Shown piece after piece: positions 1-11,257 of a DNA stretch of 64,000 bases. Location: NCBI RefSeq assembly GCF_003073045.1, contig NC_037593.1:16110725-16174724 (forward strand), given 5' to 3'. Source of the DNA: Pomacea canaliculata (Eukaryota > Mollusca > Gastropoda > Architaenioglossa > Ampullariidae). Below the pieces are notes generated by a model. That model was not told the DNA's origin, ran no database searches, and saw only the letters and a program-made list of their open reading frames with translations. A program made the position numbers and the translations under genes. Position 1 is the stretch's first letter. Each line of letters opens with the position of its first letter.

Positions 1-2157
1 TATGCGTACTATTTTTAGCTTGTTGATACTCAGGGTGGGACATAAGGTTAAAGCTGACTCTTTAACGGCTTTTTACAGTGGAAACAAAGATACTTTTAAA
101 AAAAAAAAAACCCACGAAATTGCAGCAGCCTTTTGAGCAAAGTTGCAGGTGAACGTGAAGTGTCAAATGCTGAGGATAATTTACGAGCACGTGCAGCCTC
201 CCAAAATAGAAAGGTTATTAGACGAAAAGGATTTAGCGCATGCGCGAACTTTCAGGAAGTTCGCCCGTTGCCGACAGACTGCGGGTTTCCCGGGGGCGGC
301 GTTCTTCCGATGTTTTACACATTAAAAAAAAAAAAAAAAAAAAACTACCTCGAAGGTTTTTTTTTAGACCAGCTCTTCACGAAGTGTTGCCACATGTCAT
401 GTATATGAATAAGTATGTGCGAAATGAAAAGCAGAGTGTTTAAGGATGTTTATGTGCGCCCACATTTTCGCACTTGTTTACATCTCGAGAAGAAATCTAA
501 AACACATATGTACCTACCTTTGTACATACCTACATGCATGCATATGCGCTAATATTTAAATGATGGAAACATTCAGCATACAAATATACTCCTCCACTCC
601 ACGTCCATCTCTCTCTCCTCCACACGCTCACACGAAGCGAGAGATATACTGAGAGAGAGAATATGATCACAAGTTTTTCACAGGTTCCTGTTTGCTGCTC
701 TCAATTGGCATGTTCCAGAAGAAGTCTTCTTCCACAAAAATAATTGAAATATCTGCAGTTAAAATTTGTATGGGTGCAAAACTGTTTTTTCTTGCAAAAC
801 AGGTATATTTGCTGTGCCAGCCAACTTAACAGTATTTGACCTTAGAACAAATTGGAGATGAGCTGAATAGTTTTAACATTGTACAAATATATCATGGTGA
901 TGGCTGCCAACCGGATCTGAGCAAAACATCTTATAGGAGCAACAACAACGTCTGAGCTTTGAAGCTGTCAAGACAAATAACACCAAAAAAATCCTACAAT
1001 AAAAAAAATTTTAAACTGTTTAAGATTTCAAGAGCAAGTGTTGTGCTTTGGCTGGAGTTCAAAACCAGGGAATGTAAATGGCTATAAATCGCTAAAGGTC
1101 TGCTCCTGCCGGTAAACTCTGAAGAACTAAAGGTCATGTTGCAGGGTTCTTTCCTCGGCGAGCAGAGGAAGCAATGAGTCAGGAACGTGAGCTGTTTGGA
1201 GCAGCAGGCCGCCATGTTCACATCCTTTCATCAGGAGCGAGGAGAACTTGCTGAAGGCTTTCGAAAAGTTATCTCCCCATCTCCCGGTGTTTCCGCTATA
1301 GAGGCCATAACACTGCCTGATGAGTTGTCTACCTTTTCATACTATCACCACTGAGTTCATCTGGCGGTCATGAAAAGTAGGCGATGAAAAGGCATCCCAA
1401 TGAGCAAGACAGACATGGAAAATCCCTTCTTCAGTTCATATGGAAGCTGTCCTAATTTTGTATTTTAAAAATTTTCTATTTTTGTCTGGTTTTTATTTGT
1501 TTGCACGCCGTTCGATTTGCATCAAAACGACTGGGCAACGAGTCATTGGTGTTTCAGAAGGAGGTTGACAGTGTCGAGGAGGTAGAGGGTCTGGAAGTCC
1601 ATATGCCGTGGATTATTCGAGAAGTTTAGATAAAGTGTTCAGATCATCTGGTTTGTGTTACATGTGAGGTCTTGATAGAATGTCGCCGGTCTCAAGTCCT
1701 GAGTCTGTTCTCCTAGGAAAGTTGACTTTCATTTGAGACCAGCCATTTCAGATATTTTCAGCATCTTGCATGGAACACATCTCAGACTGTCATCTCGAGC
1801 ATGTGAATGGAATGGAATAGAGGTACAAGAAGAATGGCCATGTCCTTAGTTCACTTTTCTTGGACATGTAGTCTATATGTGTGTGTGTGTGGTCGTCAAC
1901 TAGACTTTCTTTTAGTTGATTCCACTCTACACTTTTCTGGTACATAGCAACTGCATTTAAAGCATATCTCAAACTAAGATTTCATTTTTCTCATTCTTGT
2001 TAATCGCTTCTCGTGACATCAAATCATGAAACTCATCTCATGCACTCGCATAGCTCATCTTTAATATCCGCATTTTTGTCTTCTACCTTGTTATCTTTCG
2101 CCTTAGAATGTCAATATTTGTCCATTTCTTACAAATTGCAATGAAGCTCAAGAATCA

Positions 2158-2270
2158 CACGTGGTAAAGTTGAAAAAGTTGCGTTAAAATTCCGTTTCTT
2201 CATTCATCCTTAAGCTGACATTTCATCCTTTAGAATTTTTCATGTGCACCGAAATCGTATTTTAAAAAAA
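2158..2270. repeat. Possible dispersed repeat, copy 1
   Basis: Blocks here (CACGTGGT, CTGACATT, TTAGAATTTTTCATG, AAATCGTATTTT) recur in the same order at about 8037-8155 with variable gaps. This suggests an old interspersed repeat of unknown type. Neither copy has visible ends. Confidence 0.3.
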
Positions 2271-2710
2271 TACTAAAACTAAATCCTCTTCAGGAAACAG
2301 CAAAAACGTTGCCATTAAGTAAAAATAAGATTTTGGATCCCCAGCAGCGTGTGTTTACCTGCCTGCCATTTGGGTTTGCACCTCATTTGTGCAGGTGCAA
2401 TAGGATGGTGGCGAAACAATGTGAGTGATCCTCATTCTACAGAGAAAGAAGAAGGGAAAGTAAGAGTTTGCAGAGCTGAACTTTGCCAGTGGATGAAGGA
2501 AACAGAGAAATGTTGAACAGGATTCAAGCCCGAAGTCACGAAAGTGCGAATGGCGATGTGTCCTTATCCCCAGTTTGTCTTTGGAACATTCCGCTCGTCA
2601 AACAAAGTCTTTTTCTGTGTTTCCATCAGCCACATGCCACCCCCGGCGAGACTTGTTGCTGGGTAGTCATCTGCAACTGTGTGCCTGATAAGCTGCTGCA
2701 CCTGTCATGC

Positions 2711-2730
2711 CTTGCTGACGTCATAGCAAG
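2711..2730. promoter_or_regulatory. Palindromic CRE / Maf-type site upstream of GPCR-1
   Basis: A perfect CRE (TGACGTCA, 2716-2723) is flanked by complementary six-base arms CTTGCT and AGCAAG, giving a 20-bp imperfect palindrome. The left half, TGCTGACGTCA, also fits the CRE-type Maf recognition element. It lies about 760 bp upstream of the GPCR-1 start codon. Binding is inferred from the motif only. Confidence 0.35.
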
Positions 2731-3305
2731 GTCGTGGCGGTGATTGTATTCAGTGATTTATATTTGTATTTAGTCCTCGCATCTTTCTTTTTTCAACGGT
2801 CGCAACAACAGATCGGAGATACAGGTATCTAGACCTCCATCGTAATTACTTCCAAGGTATCCAAACATTGGTTTTCAAGTTAGAGATGGAGCTTGGGTAT
2901 TACTATAGATCATGATTACCCTCCAAGATGTTTAAACCTCGCTCACCGTTACCTCCAAAAATGTAGTCCTGGGTCTCAAAGCTACCGCTACTATTTTTCT
3001 TCATGGTATCAATGCTTCGATCTCTAAGTACTGGGGCAAGTGTAAATTCTGATGCAACTTATACAAACGGTTACCTTGTAGCTACTGAAATGGAATGAGT
3101 ATTTAGATGAAGTGGAAGGCAGCTTGTTGGCTGAGTCTCTGGATGGATGGATTATATCGTTTTGTAGTTACGAGGGTTTCTTATTGGATGTAACAGTTTC
3201 GCTGAAGCTTATGTATGTTTACCATCATGCGTCAGTCAGATGTTCAAGTCAAACTTTTGATCCACCCTATTACCTTTGACCTCATCGTCGTTTTTTTTTT
3301 AATTC

Positions 3306-3394
3306 ATGTCAGTTCCCTCCCCTGTACCAGTCGTTAACGGAGGTAACAGCTGACAACGTCGTTATTATGTTATAACTAAATCACGAACTGACAT
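3306..3394. repeat. Short inverted repeat
   Basis: ATGTCAGTTC at 3306-3315 is mirrored exactly by GAACTGACAT at 3385-3394 across a loop of about 69 bp. It could be a tiny MITE remnant, but no target duplication is obvious, and ten-base arms are short enough to arise by chance. Confidence 0.3.
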
Positions 3395-3480
3395 TTTTAA
3401 ATTGTGTATGTGTTTGTTTTTAAAATAAACTATTAATTTTTATGTGCTTTTGTTTAAAAGGGTCATCATCTATCAATGAC

Positions 3481-4881
3481 ATGTCTCTGCAAATGTTGAA
3501 CAATTCGGCGGAAAATGGCGCCGTGTTCGTCACTTCCACTTCCGGTTTGGTCCAAAACCTGTCCTTGGACGAGCATCAGTTGCTGCAGGACATCAACGAC
3601 CGGCGGGCCACACTACTACTCCCAGCCATCATCATGACAGTGCTGCTGATGTTGATCGGTCTCCTAGGCAACCCGCTGGCGCTGTACATCTACGGCTGGC
3701 GCTGGCCACCATCGTCCACCAAGTACTTCCTGGTCTGCCTGGCCGTCATCGACCTCATGAACTGCCTCATCACCATGCCGACGGAGATTCTGGTCATGCG
3801 GCAATTCTACCTCTTCGAGAGCGACGCGTTGTGCAAGGTGTCGCGCTTCACCACCTACGTCATGAACAACGCCACCTCCGCCATCTTCATCGCCATCGCC
3901 ATCGACCGCTACGTCCGCATCTGCCATCCGCACAGCAAACCCTTTTCTGCAAGGAAGGCCAAGGTTGCCTGTGCCGTGGGGCTGCTGATAGGGCTGGCGG
4001 TGTCCTGGCCGGCCCTGGTCCTGTATGGTAAGATCACCGTGCAGGTGTATGTCCGCCAGCATCCTCCGCTCGTCGTGCGCGGGGCCATGTGTATGATAAA
4101 CAGTGACATGGAGAAGTACACGCTGGCTTTCTTCGCCTACCTTTGCACCGCAGTCCTCTTGTGCACACTCATCCTCGTCATCCTCTACACGCTCATCGGA
4201 CGCACCATCCTAAAGCGGAAGCGAGAACAGCGCAGGCGTAAAGAAGTCACGGCCACGACGCTGGAGAATCTCGGTCGAAAGACAGAAAGCTTGATGAGAA
4301 ACGGTAGCGGCGGCGGCGGCAGTGGCGGCGGTGGTAGTGGTAGTGGAAGCGGCGGTGGTAGTGGTGGCGGAAGCGGCAGTGGCGCCGCTGTGGAGAAGTC
4401 CTCTTCTTCCTCCTCTCCGTCACTTCCTCTAAAAGTTCCGCAAGTGCCGGACACCCCGGATGAAGAAACAGTTCCGGGGTGCAACGTGAACAATTTCTCC
4501 CTCCGCTGCAAGAAGTGGCGTCCGCCCAAGGCGACGTTGATGTTGTTCCTCATCACCGTCGTCTTCGTCGTGAGTTTCCTCCCCTTCCTCATCATCACCA
4601 TCATCCGACAGCATCGTGGTGCCAGATTTTACACGAGCTTGACCACCAACGAGCTCTTGATGGTGAACATCTTTCTGAGGTCGTACCTGGTGAACAACTG
4701 CGCCAACCCCATCGTCTACGGCCTGTGCAACGCGCGGTTTCGCGACGAGTGTAAGCGGCTGTGGGACCGAGCCTTGCGCCGAAGCAAGTCCACCAACCAG
4801 AGCTCTCGCCAAAACTCGGTGAGGTCGAAAAGTCACTGCGAGACTCCGAAGCGAGAAAGAAAGTTCCTGCCAGACGGCTAA
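3481..4881 (+). CDS. GPCR-1: class A GPCR, coding region in one exon, orphan
   Basis: A complete 466-residue seven-helix receptor of the plasma membrane, expected to signal through heterotrimeric G proteins. TM1 is about 44-71 (GN at 63-64), TM2 82-106 with D91, and TM3 115-145 with C118 and an intact DRY at 142-144. TM4 is 162-183, TM5 213-240, TM6 351-376 and TM7 391-414 with NPIVY at 409-413. C204 in ECL2 should pair with C118. The CWxP motif is SFLP (365-368), so the toggle Trp is Phe. ICL3 (about 110 residues) contains a Gly/Ser tract at 275-301. N7 and N26 are N-glycosylation sequons. I start at 3481, just after a 3' splice-site-like sequence ending at 3460; an in-frame ATG at 3442 would lie in that intron. 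Unlike its neighbours it has no intron at the ICL1/TM2 border and keeps a long basic Ser-rich tail. The ligand is unknown; the LYG after TM4 and the YGxCN after NPxxY tie it to the downstream array. Confidence 0.93.
   Translation: MSLQMLNNSAENGAVFVTSTSGLVQNLSLDEHQLLQDINDRRATLLLPAIIMTVLLMLIGLLGNPLALYIYGWRWPPSSTKYFLVCLAVIDLMNCLITMPTEILVMRQFYLFESDALCKVSRFTTYVMNNATSAIFIAIAIDRYVRICHPHSKPFSARKAKVACAVGLLIGLAVSWPALVLYGKITVQVYVRQHPPLVVRGAMCMINSDMEKYTLAFFAYLCTAVLLCTLILVILYTLIGRTILKRKREQRRRKEVTATTLENLGRKTESLMRNGSGGGGSGGGGSGSGSGGGSGGGSGSGAAVEKSSSSSSPSLPLKVPQVPDTPDEETVPGCNVNNFSLRCKKWRPPKATLMLFLITVVFVVSFLPFLIITIIRQHRGARFYTSLTTNELLMVNIFLRSYLVNNCANPIVYGLCNARFRDECKRLWDRALRRSKSTNQSSRQNSVRSKSHCETPKRERKFLPDG
4303..4383 (+). 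repeat. Gly/Ser codon repeat in ICL3 of GPCR-1
   Basis: GGC/GGT and AGC/AGT codons alternate to encode about 27 residues of Gly and Ser, including two adjacent GGGGS units, followed shortly by a six-Ser run. It is a low-complexity, likely expandable coding repeat forming a flexible linker in the third cytoplasmic loop. Confidence 0.9.
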
Positions 4882-7800
4882 CAACACTCCAGGAGTTTCT
4901 AGGTCACAGTGACCGCGATACCTGACTGTTACAGAAAAGTGATACCAACTACAAACACCAGTAATAGCGTACACATGGATAGACTTCATGTTTACAGGTG
5001 TTTGTGTTGTTGTGAGTGTGTACCTGTTTTAAAGTATGGTCTAGTATTTATACCACGTGAGTTAATTTGGAACGTTCATTCGTGTGTTTGTGTGTGTGTG
5101 TGCGCGCCCGCGTGCGGACGTGTTACTGTATTTTACTGTATTTAGAACGACAGCCAACGATGACACAGCAGTCAGCGCGAGAGTATATTAGCGCTTCATT
5201 GTGCTGAATTTGTTTATTTGTTTGCCTGTTTGTGTACAACGTTCGTGCAATTTGACAAGCTGACGTCAAGTCCGACAGACTTATTTTTTTACTGCTGCGT
5301 TAGCGCACATTAAAATCACCTACGTCGTGTTCACGTCCATTTCACGTCGTATCACGTTTATTTTCAGTTTCATTTTTCAGAGAGCTTGGATAGCACACAT
5401 AACATACAGAATTCTTGGAGTGATACAAAAACAGTCTGCTACATTATTTGCTTCAATATTGAGTAGAAAAACCTACAGGAATATCACCGTCAAACAGCGG
5501 AGCTCAAATGCTTGGAAGGAGAGTTAGCAGATGACTGAGCCTACACCTGGCTGTGGCAATGTGATGGATGAGTGTCAAGCTTCTGTGCTCATCAATCGAA
5601 CCTTTTTTATCTCGTGTTTATTCGGGCTCTGAAATGGAGTGAGCTGGTCCGTGCTCGAGATGAATGGGCATTAACCTCACCTGTACAAATGAGCGGAAAC
5701 AAATTTTATTTCTTTTTGTGCTTGCGTAGAAGTGAGTGTCGCTGGAGACAGCTGCTGTTAGAGTGCATGTGGAGACAGCTGCTGTTAGAGTTCATGATGT
5801 AAGCAGGAACAGATGACATACAACTTTTTCCAAAGCCTTAGAGGGGAACGTCTTGCACCAAGAAACATTTCCAGAAGCCTTTCTGCTCAACACCATGTGG
5901 CTGATCGCTGTGCTCACCAAGAAGTCCTCCCAACGCAACTTCCGCTATTCTTTTCACAACTTCAGCTATTCCTCGCATTTTGCTCAAAACATTAAATGCA
6001 GTTTTCAACTCAACTCTAGCATCAGCTCTTCTGCGTGCTGAGATGGACAGCTTTACAAAAATTCAAAAACTGCATTTTGACACGCCAATCCTTCAGGATG
6101 TTGCTCTTTGCAAACATCACTCGTGACATCTTGATGCAGAAAACTCCAGCTACAGGTGGAAAATTACATTTCTCTGAAAATTGAAAAACCACCAACTGAG
6201 AAAACTTCATGTTTACAGAAAGTTTTTATTTTTGTCCCTGGAATTAACTTAAAACCTTTTTTGAATTATCTTTAACCTGACACCCACCCTTTAATTTTCC
6301 CTAGAGTGCACAAATTATCATAGCTAGAGCTTAAAAGAAATAAACTTAGAAATGTGTGTTTGTAAAGAATGGTTGAATATTCAGACACACAAAGATTCTT
6401 ATATTAAATACCAAAAACTTTTGACATGTTGCAACGGTACTCTACAATTACACTTTGATGAAAGCTTGGAAAATTTAAGGCATGTCTGCTGAATAAAACA
6501 AATGGGTGAAAGAAGAGTAAGATAAAATTAAACACTCTTCAAAGAAAATGGAATTTTAGTAGACTTCCTCCGACATCTAAAATTGTGGTAGATGACAGTG
6601 TAGCAGCGAACGCCGCCAGCATCCCGCTTTCTAGAAGTTTCTTCTCACTTCCTTCAGAAGATATTCTGAAGCTGAAATAAATCTTTCTTGCAGAAGTCCT
6701 GGGCAAGTGTACAGGCAAGCTTTACACTATCATGGTTTATGCTTCAGTAGTTCTCGACAGAGAAACAAAAAGCTTTACCTTACATACACACATACATTTT
6801 TTTCATCTCTATATGAAGGTTGCTGATTGTAGTTTGAGTAGGTTGGTGTCGTTATGAAAAGAGTCCTTGTGAGAATGATCGTCCCTGTGTGTTTATTCAT
6901 CTCATTGACCTCAATGAACGTTCCTCCCGCTGACAGTATTACACACAGTGGCGATGCCTCCCGGCTGAGAAAATCACCCACCATGACCGTGTCATCTGCC
7001 CACAGGTGGTGGCACTAGCCGCACATGTTGTAGAACCAGTTTTAAATAAAGAGCACCAATGATTGTTTATTTGTGTCAGTCGATTGATAACGGAGATGAA
7101 GTGTGGTAGTCTTTGTTGCGTGATGCGTGTCAGTCATCGGCTTGCTTTTTCTTTCTTTCTCTCTCTCCCTGTCTCTCTAATAACATTTATCCTTTCTCAC
7201 AACTGGAGAAGAAGGGCAGAATAGTTCAGTAATGTGCATTCGAGAAATATTCATGTCTGTCTGGGATCGCTAATGTGATCAACTGATGTAAAGTACATTT
7301 CTGTTGAAGTGTAATTGTTTCGCTACTTATCTCCCAATCTCCTTCCGCATCAGCGGGTACAACACGGGTGTCCTTGACCCCAAAGATTTTAGGGAACGAA
7401 AGGAGAAAGAAGTGATGAGTACATCCCTCACACACGTGCGCGCTCGCACATACATATATATCCTGAAAACACATTTTATCTCCTTCTTTATTGTAACAGC
7501 AACCTAAAAACTACAAGGCTACGAGATTACATTTTCATTACTGACACTCTCATAACAGATGCGTGCGCAAAATATTTATCTTTAATTCTTCTGAGAGGTC
7601 TTGGAGTTTAACTAGTTCCTCAAATAAACACAGACCTTTCAGAATCCAAACGATAGTTAACGGCTGTGAAACAGGAACAAAAATAATCTGTCAAGTTAGC
7701 ACCTCTAAAATGTTTCTCTTACTTTAGTGGTTGTGTGTTGCTGCTCGAAGTCTACGATCCAAGGGAAATAAGCGAGATAATAGCTTTAAGCAAGTGGTTG

Positions 7801-8036
7801 TCGTTCTTGGCGTTCTACTGGTAGAAGACGAAGTGGCTTCACAACAGTCGCAGCCTCGTAAAAATCGAGCACAACTCTTACAGGTGGGTTCGTTATGTTA
7901 ATAATAGTTTTATGGTGTGTTTAGCATGCCAGACATCTTGTTTGATTGCAGGAAGTTTATATTTGTGCTGGGCTTGCCATGAAACAATGGTGTAGTCTTA
8001 AACCTAATTAGTATCAGGTCACGATCGTGAAAAATC

Positions 8037-8155
8037 ACATGTGGTGTTATCTTGAACCTGACATTATATCACACTTAGAATTTTTTTCATGACACGCCAG
8101 AAACCAACGGTTAAATACTCACTGCAAACAAAAATCGTGTTTTCCTCTTTGGTTG
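8037..8155. repeat. Possible dispersed repeat, copy 2
   Basis: Shares ordered blocks with 2158-2270 (CACATGTGGT, CTGACATT, TTAGAATTTTTTTCATG, AATCGTGTTTT). The repeat type is unknown and the ends are not visible. Confidence 0.3.
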
Positions 8156-8479
8156 AATTACTATGATTAGTATGTCTTCAGACATTTTTAAAAATTACTA
8201 GATTGCAGACAACGCCGTATATTATTTACAAAAAACTAGGAAAACTGCTTACTTGAGTTACCGTGAAGAGTATGTCCTTGGACATTTTCAGAAAAGGTGA
8301 AGAAATAACCTCACCACAATTTTCAAAAGACCTTACCATCCACCTAATTAATGTTTTGTAACTAATGTTTTGTGTTCATAAAGAGTAGTGTTATGTTTGT
8401 CTAATGTTCTGTTATTGGTAGAGAACACATTATAAGCATTGATGATCTAATCACTCACTGCTTCAGGATTAAAGGATAT

Positions 8480-8735
8480 TTTGTATACAAAAACTCCTAT
8501 TCATTACTGCCAAAAAAAAAAAAACATACAGATGAGTCTTTGCTAGAATATTATCATCCACAGTGATACCTTCTTGCTGACTTGGTTTGCCCAAGATGTT
8601 AAGGCTACCAATTTTAGAAGAATTAACACACTGAACAAACTGTTGAAAGATCTCTTTGTTATCATCATCGGGCAGTGTAAGGTCCCACCCTGATGTTGGA
8701 GCTTGAGCTAACAGTCCCTTTTCTGTCGTTGACAT
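8480..8735 (-). pseudogene. Possible LTR-retrotransposon pol fragment
   Basis: A short minus-strand frame encodes a segment with GWDLTLPDDD, then FQQFVQCVNSS and SLNI about 20 and 33 residues later. This spacing resembles the linker after the reverse transcriptase in BEL/Pao-type elements, which reads roughly GWDxPLPxDL, then a tryptophan-rich helix, then an IPR-like strand. The upstream frame is closed by stops and there is no terminal repeat. The match rests on about 40 residues, so this is a weak call; chance is a real alternative. Confidence 0.25.
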
Positions 8736-11257
8736 GTTTTCGATAAACAGACCTGTTCATCAATCTGTGCTACCATACTGATATTATTATATTGCTGAGT
8801 CCCAGGGGGAGAAACAGACTTTGCGTCAGAGTCTTGCCCTAAAAAGGTAATACAACAGGCGAGATAGTTGTTGTGAACGTGTGTCGTTCTGGCGCGCGCG
8901 TGTGTGTGTCTGAAGTGCATGAAAACAATTTTACTCAAAAAGTTTCCTTCCTTCCTTCCTTCCTGCCTTTAGATGACGCATGGTTTGTCATTTTGAGGCC
9001 TCGTGTGCACACAAACCCACTTTCGGAGTCAGGGACTTACACGAGACATTTCCTTCCCACGACCTCCAACAAACAATTCTCTCGCTTGGGCCTCCAGACG
9101 TGACTGCATTTTCAACAACTACGTCTGTAGTCAGTAGTCAACGTCACGTATTCACGTGAAGGTCTTTACAGAAACCTTGCAAAAATTAGCCAACTATTGA
9201 ATTATATCAATTCTTAATCTTTTGCTTTGGTGACTGGATAAATGAAGACACCGTGGACATGATGTCTTGGACACAAACAAGGTAAAAACTTGACAACCAG
9301 AAGTTTTGTTAGTTGAAAAATTATATATTTGTATACTCAAAAGCATAAGAAGATTACTGAGCTAACCGCTCATTGGTTTCACATGAACAGTGTTTTATGG
9401 TTAGCGCATGCAAACGACGGGTGCCATTGGCACTCATTGAATATCGACAGGAAAGAGACATAAGGGTGCCTTTATTATGATATAGCTTTCTTTGTTTTAT
9501 ATATATAATTTCCTTGTTCTTATTATTCTATTAAATTCGCCAAAATCCCAACAAGCTTCTTATTCTTGAACCAGACCGTAAATACTGAAAGATTGACTAC
9601 CTTAGACGGGTGACGAAGGGTTGTACATTTGCTTAGTTCACTTCTTTTAGAACACAGATTCCAGTCCTCCCCTTCCACTGCCACGGTGAATCAGCTACCT
9701 TTTGCTGCTGGGGGTGCAAGGGGAAAGGGGGAGATTGGTGTTTAAGAGCGAGACAACAACTAAGACTATTTCACAGCAAAGCTGCAGGCCCTGTCTGCGT
9801 TTCTTGAAAAGGGGTAGGGGTGCAGGGAAAGTTTTCTAGTCATAAGTTTGAGTGGGTCTTGAACCCTAGACTTTATGCCCTACGCAGCTAAAGTTGAGAG
9901 GACCAGTCAAGTCTACTTCCTGTGCGGTATCGGTACGAACAACTCGGTGTACCACAGTTGGCGGATAGCAACATGGCCGTCAGAGATGGCGGTTAGCCTC
10001 TCAATAAACTAAGCTAATGTAATCGAATCAGCATTGCGTCTATAAATCTTTACAGTATAACCACACCAATACAAACCATTACAGAGCACTGCTTCTCCAA
10101 CTGTGGAAGATAAGTGGACAAAAACAGCATATTCCTTGTTTCATAACAAATAGCATCTAAAAAAACGATTTCTGGGCATTTTGGTCTGTATAGGCTAGAA
10201 GATGTTCTACGGATTTTCAAAAGGTAAGTTCCTTATTCAAAATGTGTTCACTCGGGTGCGTCCTTAGTGCGTACTGCTTTTTAAACTTCTTTCCATAGGT
10301 CTACAGGTTTGCTGCTTCTATTTGGTTGGTTTGAACGATGTTGGCATCTGAATCAGCTGGAAGTCGTATAGAACTTGCAAAATTGTCATCAGTTGAGTAC
10401 AGAAGTGATGTCTGTGAGACGGCGGCCATTGCTGAGGTTTTGTGTTGATCTCTCTTCTTAAGCGGCGTGCAAATTAAAGTACAATAGACAAGAAACTATT
10501 TACTGAGAACAATCAGGCCATGCAAAACATATGCACACAAACTTGACTCATCTAATGGGTGGGTCCCAGTACCATCTTTACATCTGCTATAGTGGTAATA
10601 TTTCCTGATATAAAAGCCAGCTGATCTCACATACAGTCATGATATCCTCTTATCTCTGACTGACTGCCCTTTGCGCCGTGGTCATTTGACCCAGGTATTC
10701 TGAGTTCCTCCCGAGACTTTGCACTCCAGGCCTGACAGAAAGTCTCTGGGTGTTGAACAAAACACTGAAGACCTATCGACTTCCGCCGACGACGTGCCGA
10801 GTAATATTGCCGACTGCTTCCGAAGAAATCCCGAGCTCGTTATTGTCCCTATCTTAAATCTTTATACATTTCTACTAACAAGGAAGGTAATTGGTCAACA
10901 ACAATCATCCTTCAAGCTATCACAAACTAACCCGAGCGAACAGAGATGAAGACCGCAGTCCACTAAGCATGCAATTAGGGAAGGGGCAAAAAGACTATTT
11001 CTTCGGGGTCCAGCCTCCCTATTTACCCAGATGATCTCTGGCTATGTACGAATGGTCAGCTTAGCTCAGTTCTTACTTCATATCCCACCTAAGTTAAAAT
11101 GACAGTCAGCTGTCATGACAGTCATCAGATTCATCCAAATTAAAGTTTAGTCATTTGAGAATGATACTTTAACTCGCCTTCTCTGCTTCCTTGTTAAGGA
11201 GACATACATTTATGTTCTCTCAACATTTTATTTTTTTCTAAATATCACAGCTCACAA

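Larger units (their letters stand above)
1..3460. other. Intergenic/5' flank of GPCR-1, no gene seen
   Basis: No open frame here looks like a protein of any family I recognise. The stretch is AT-rich with short poly-A runs (around 100 and 325). A locally GC-rich patch at about 230-305 has no other promoter hallmark. A palindromic CRE-like site at 2711-2730 and an inverted repeat at 3306-3394 are listed separately. A non-coding 5' exon of GPCR-1 probably lies somewhere here, because a 3' splice-site-like sequence ends at 3460, but I cannot place its donor. Confidence 0.5.
4882..11250. other. Intergenic, 6.4 kb, no convincing gene
   Basis: Only short shadow-like frames are present and no receptor fragment was found on either strand. 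It holds GT and CT microsatellites (about 5090 and 7150), a two-copy 28-bp tandem duplication at about 5741-5797, a possible retroelement fragment at 8480-8735 and the second copy of the dispersed repeat at about 8037. A non-coding first exon of GPCR-2 should lie here, because its coding exon begins right after a splice acceptor (exon start 11251). Confidence 0.5.

Noticed and set aside
3442..3480. Upstream in-frame ATG of GPCR-1 (adds 13 residues)
   Set aside because: It lies before a T-rich 3' splice-site-like sequence, and the other family members all begin just after such a site, so 3481 is preferred.
3664..4989. Several long minus-strand frames opposite GPCR-1
   Set aside because: Shadows of the GC-rich receptor coding sequence; they give His/Asp-rich or Pro-rich nonsense with no family resemblance.
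9840..9920. tRNA-like T-arm (GGGTTCAAGACCC on the minus strand) suggesting a tRNA gene or SINE
   Set aside because: Only the T-arm/B-box is convincing. The A-box match is weak and too close, and no cloverleaf or SINE tail can be drawn, so a tRNA is not supported and a SINE remains speculative.
10719..10949. 76-residue frame upstream of GPCR-2
   Set aside because: No conserved features, no homologous frame upstream of paralogues, average AT-rich composition.
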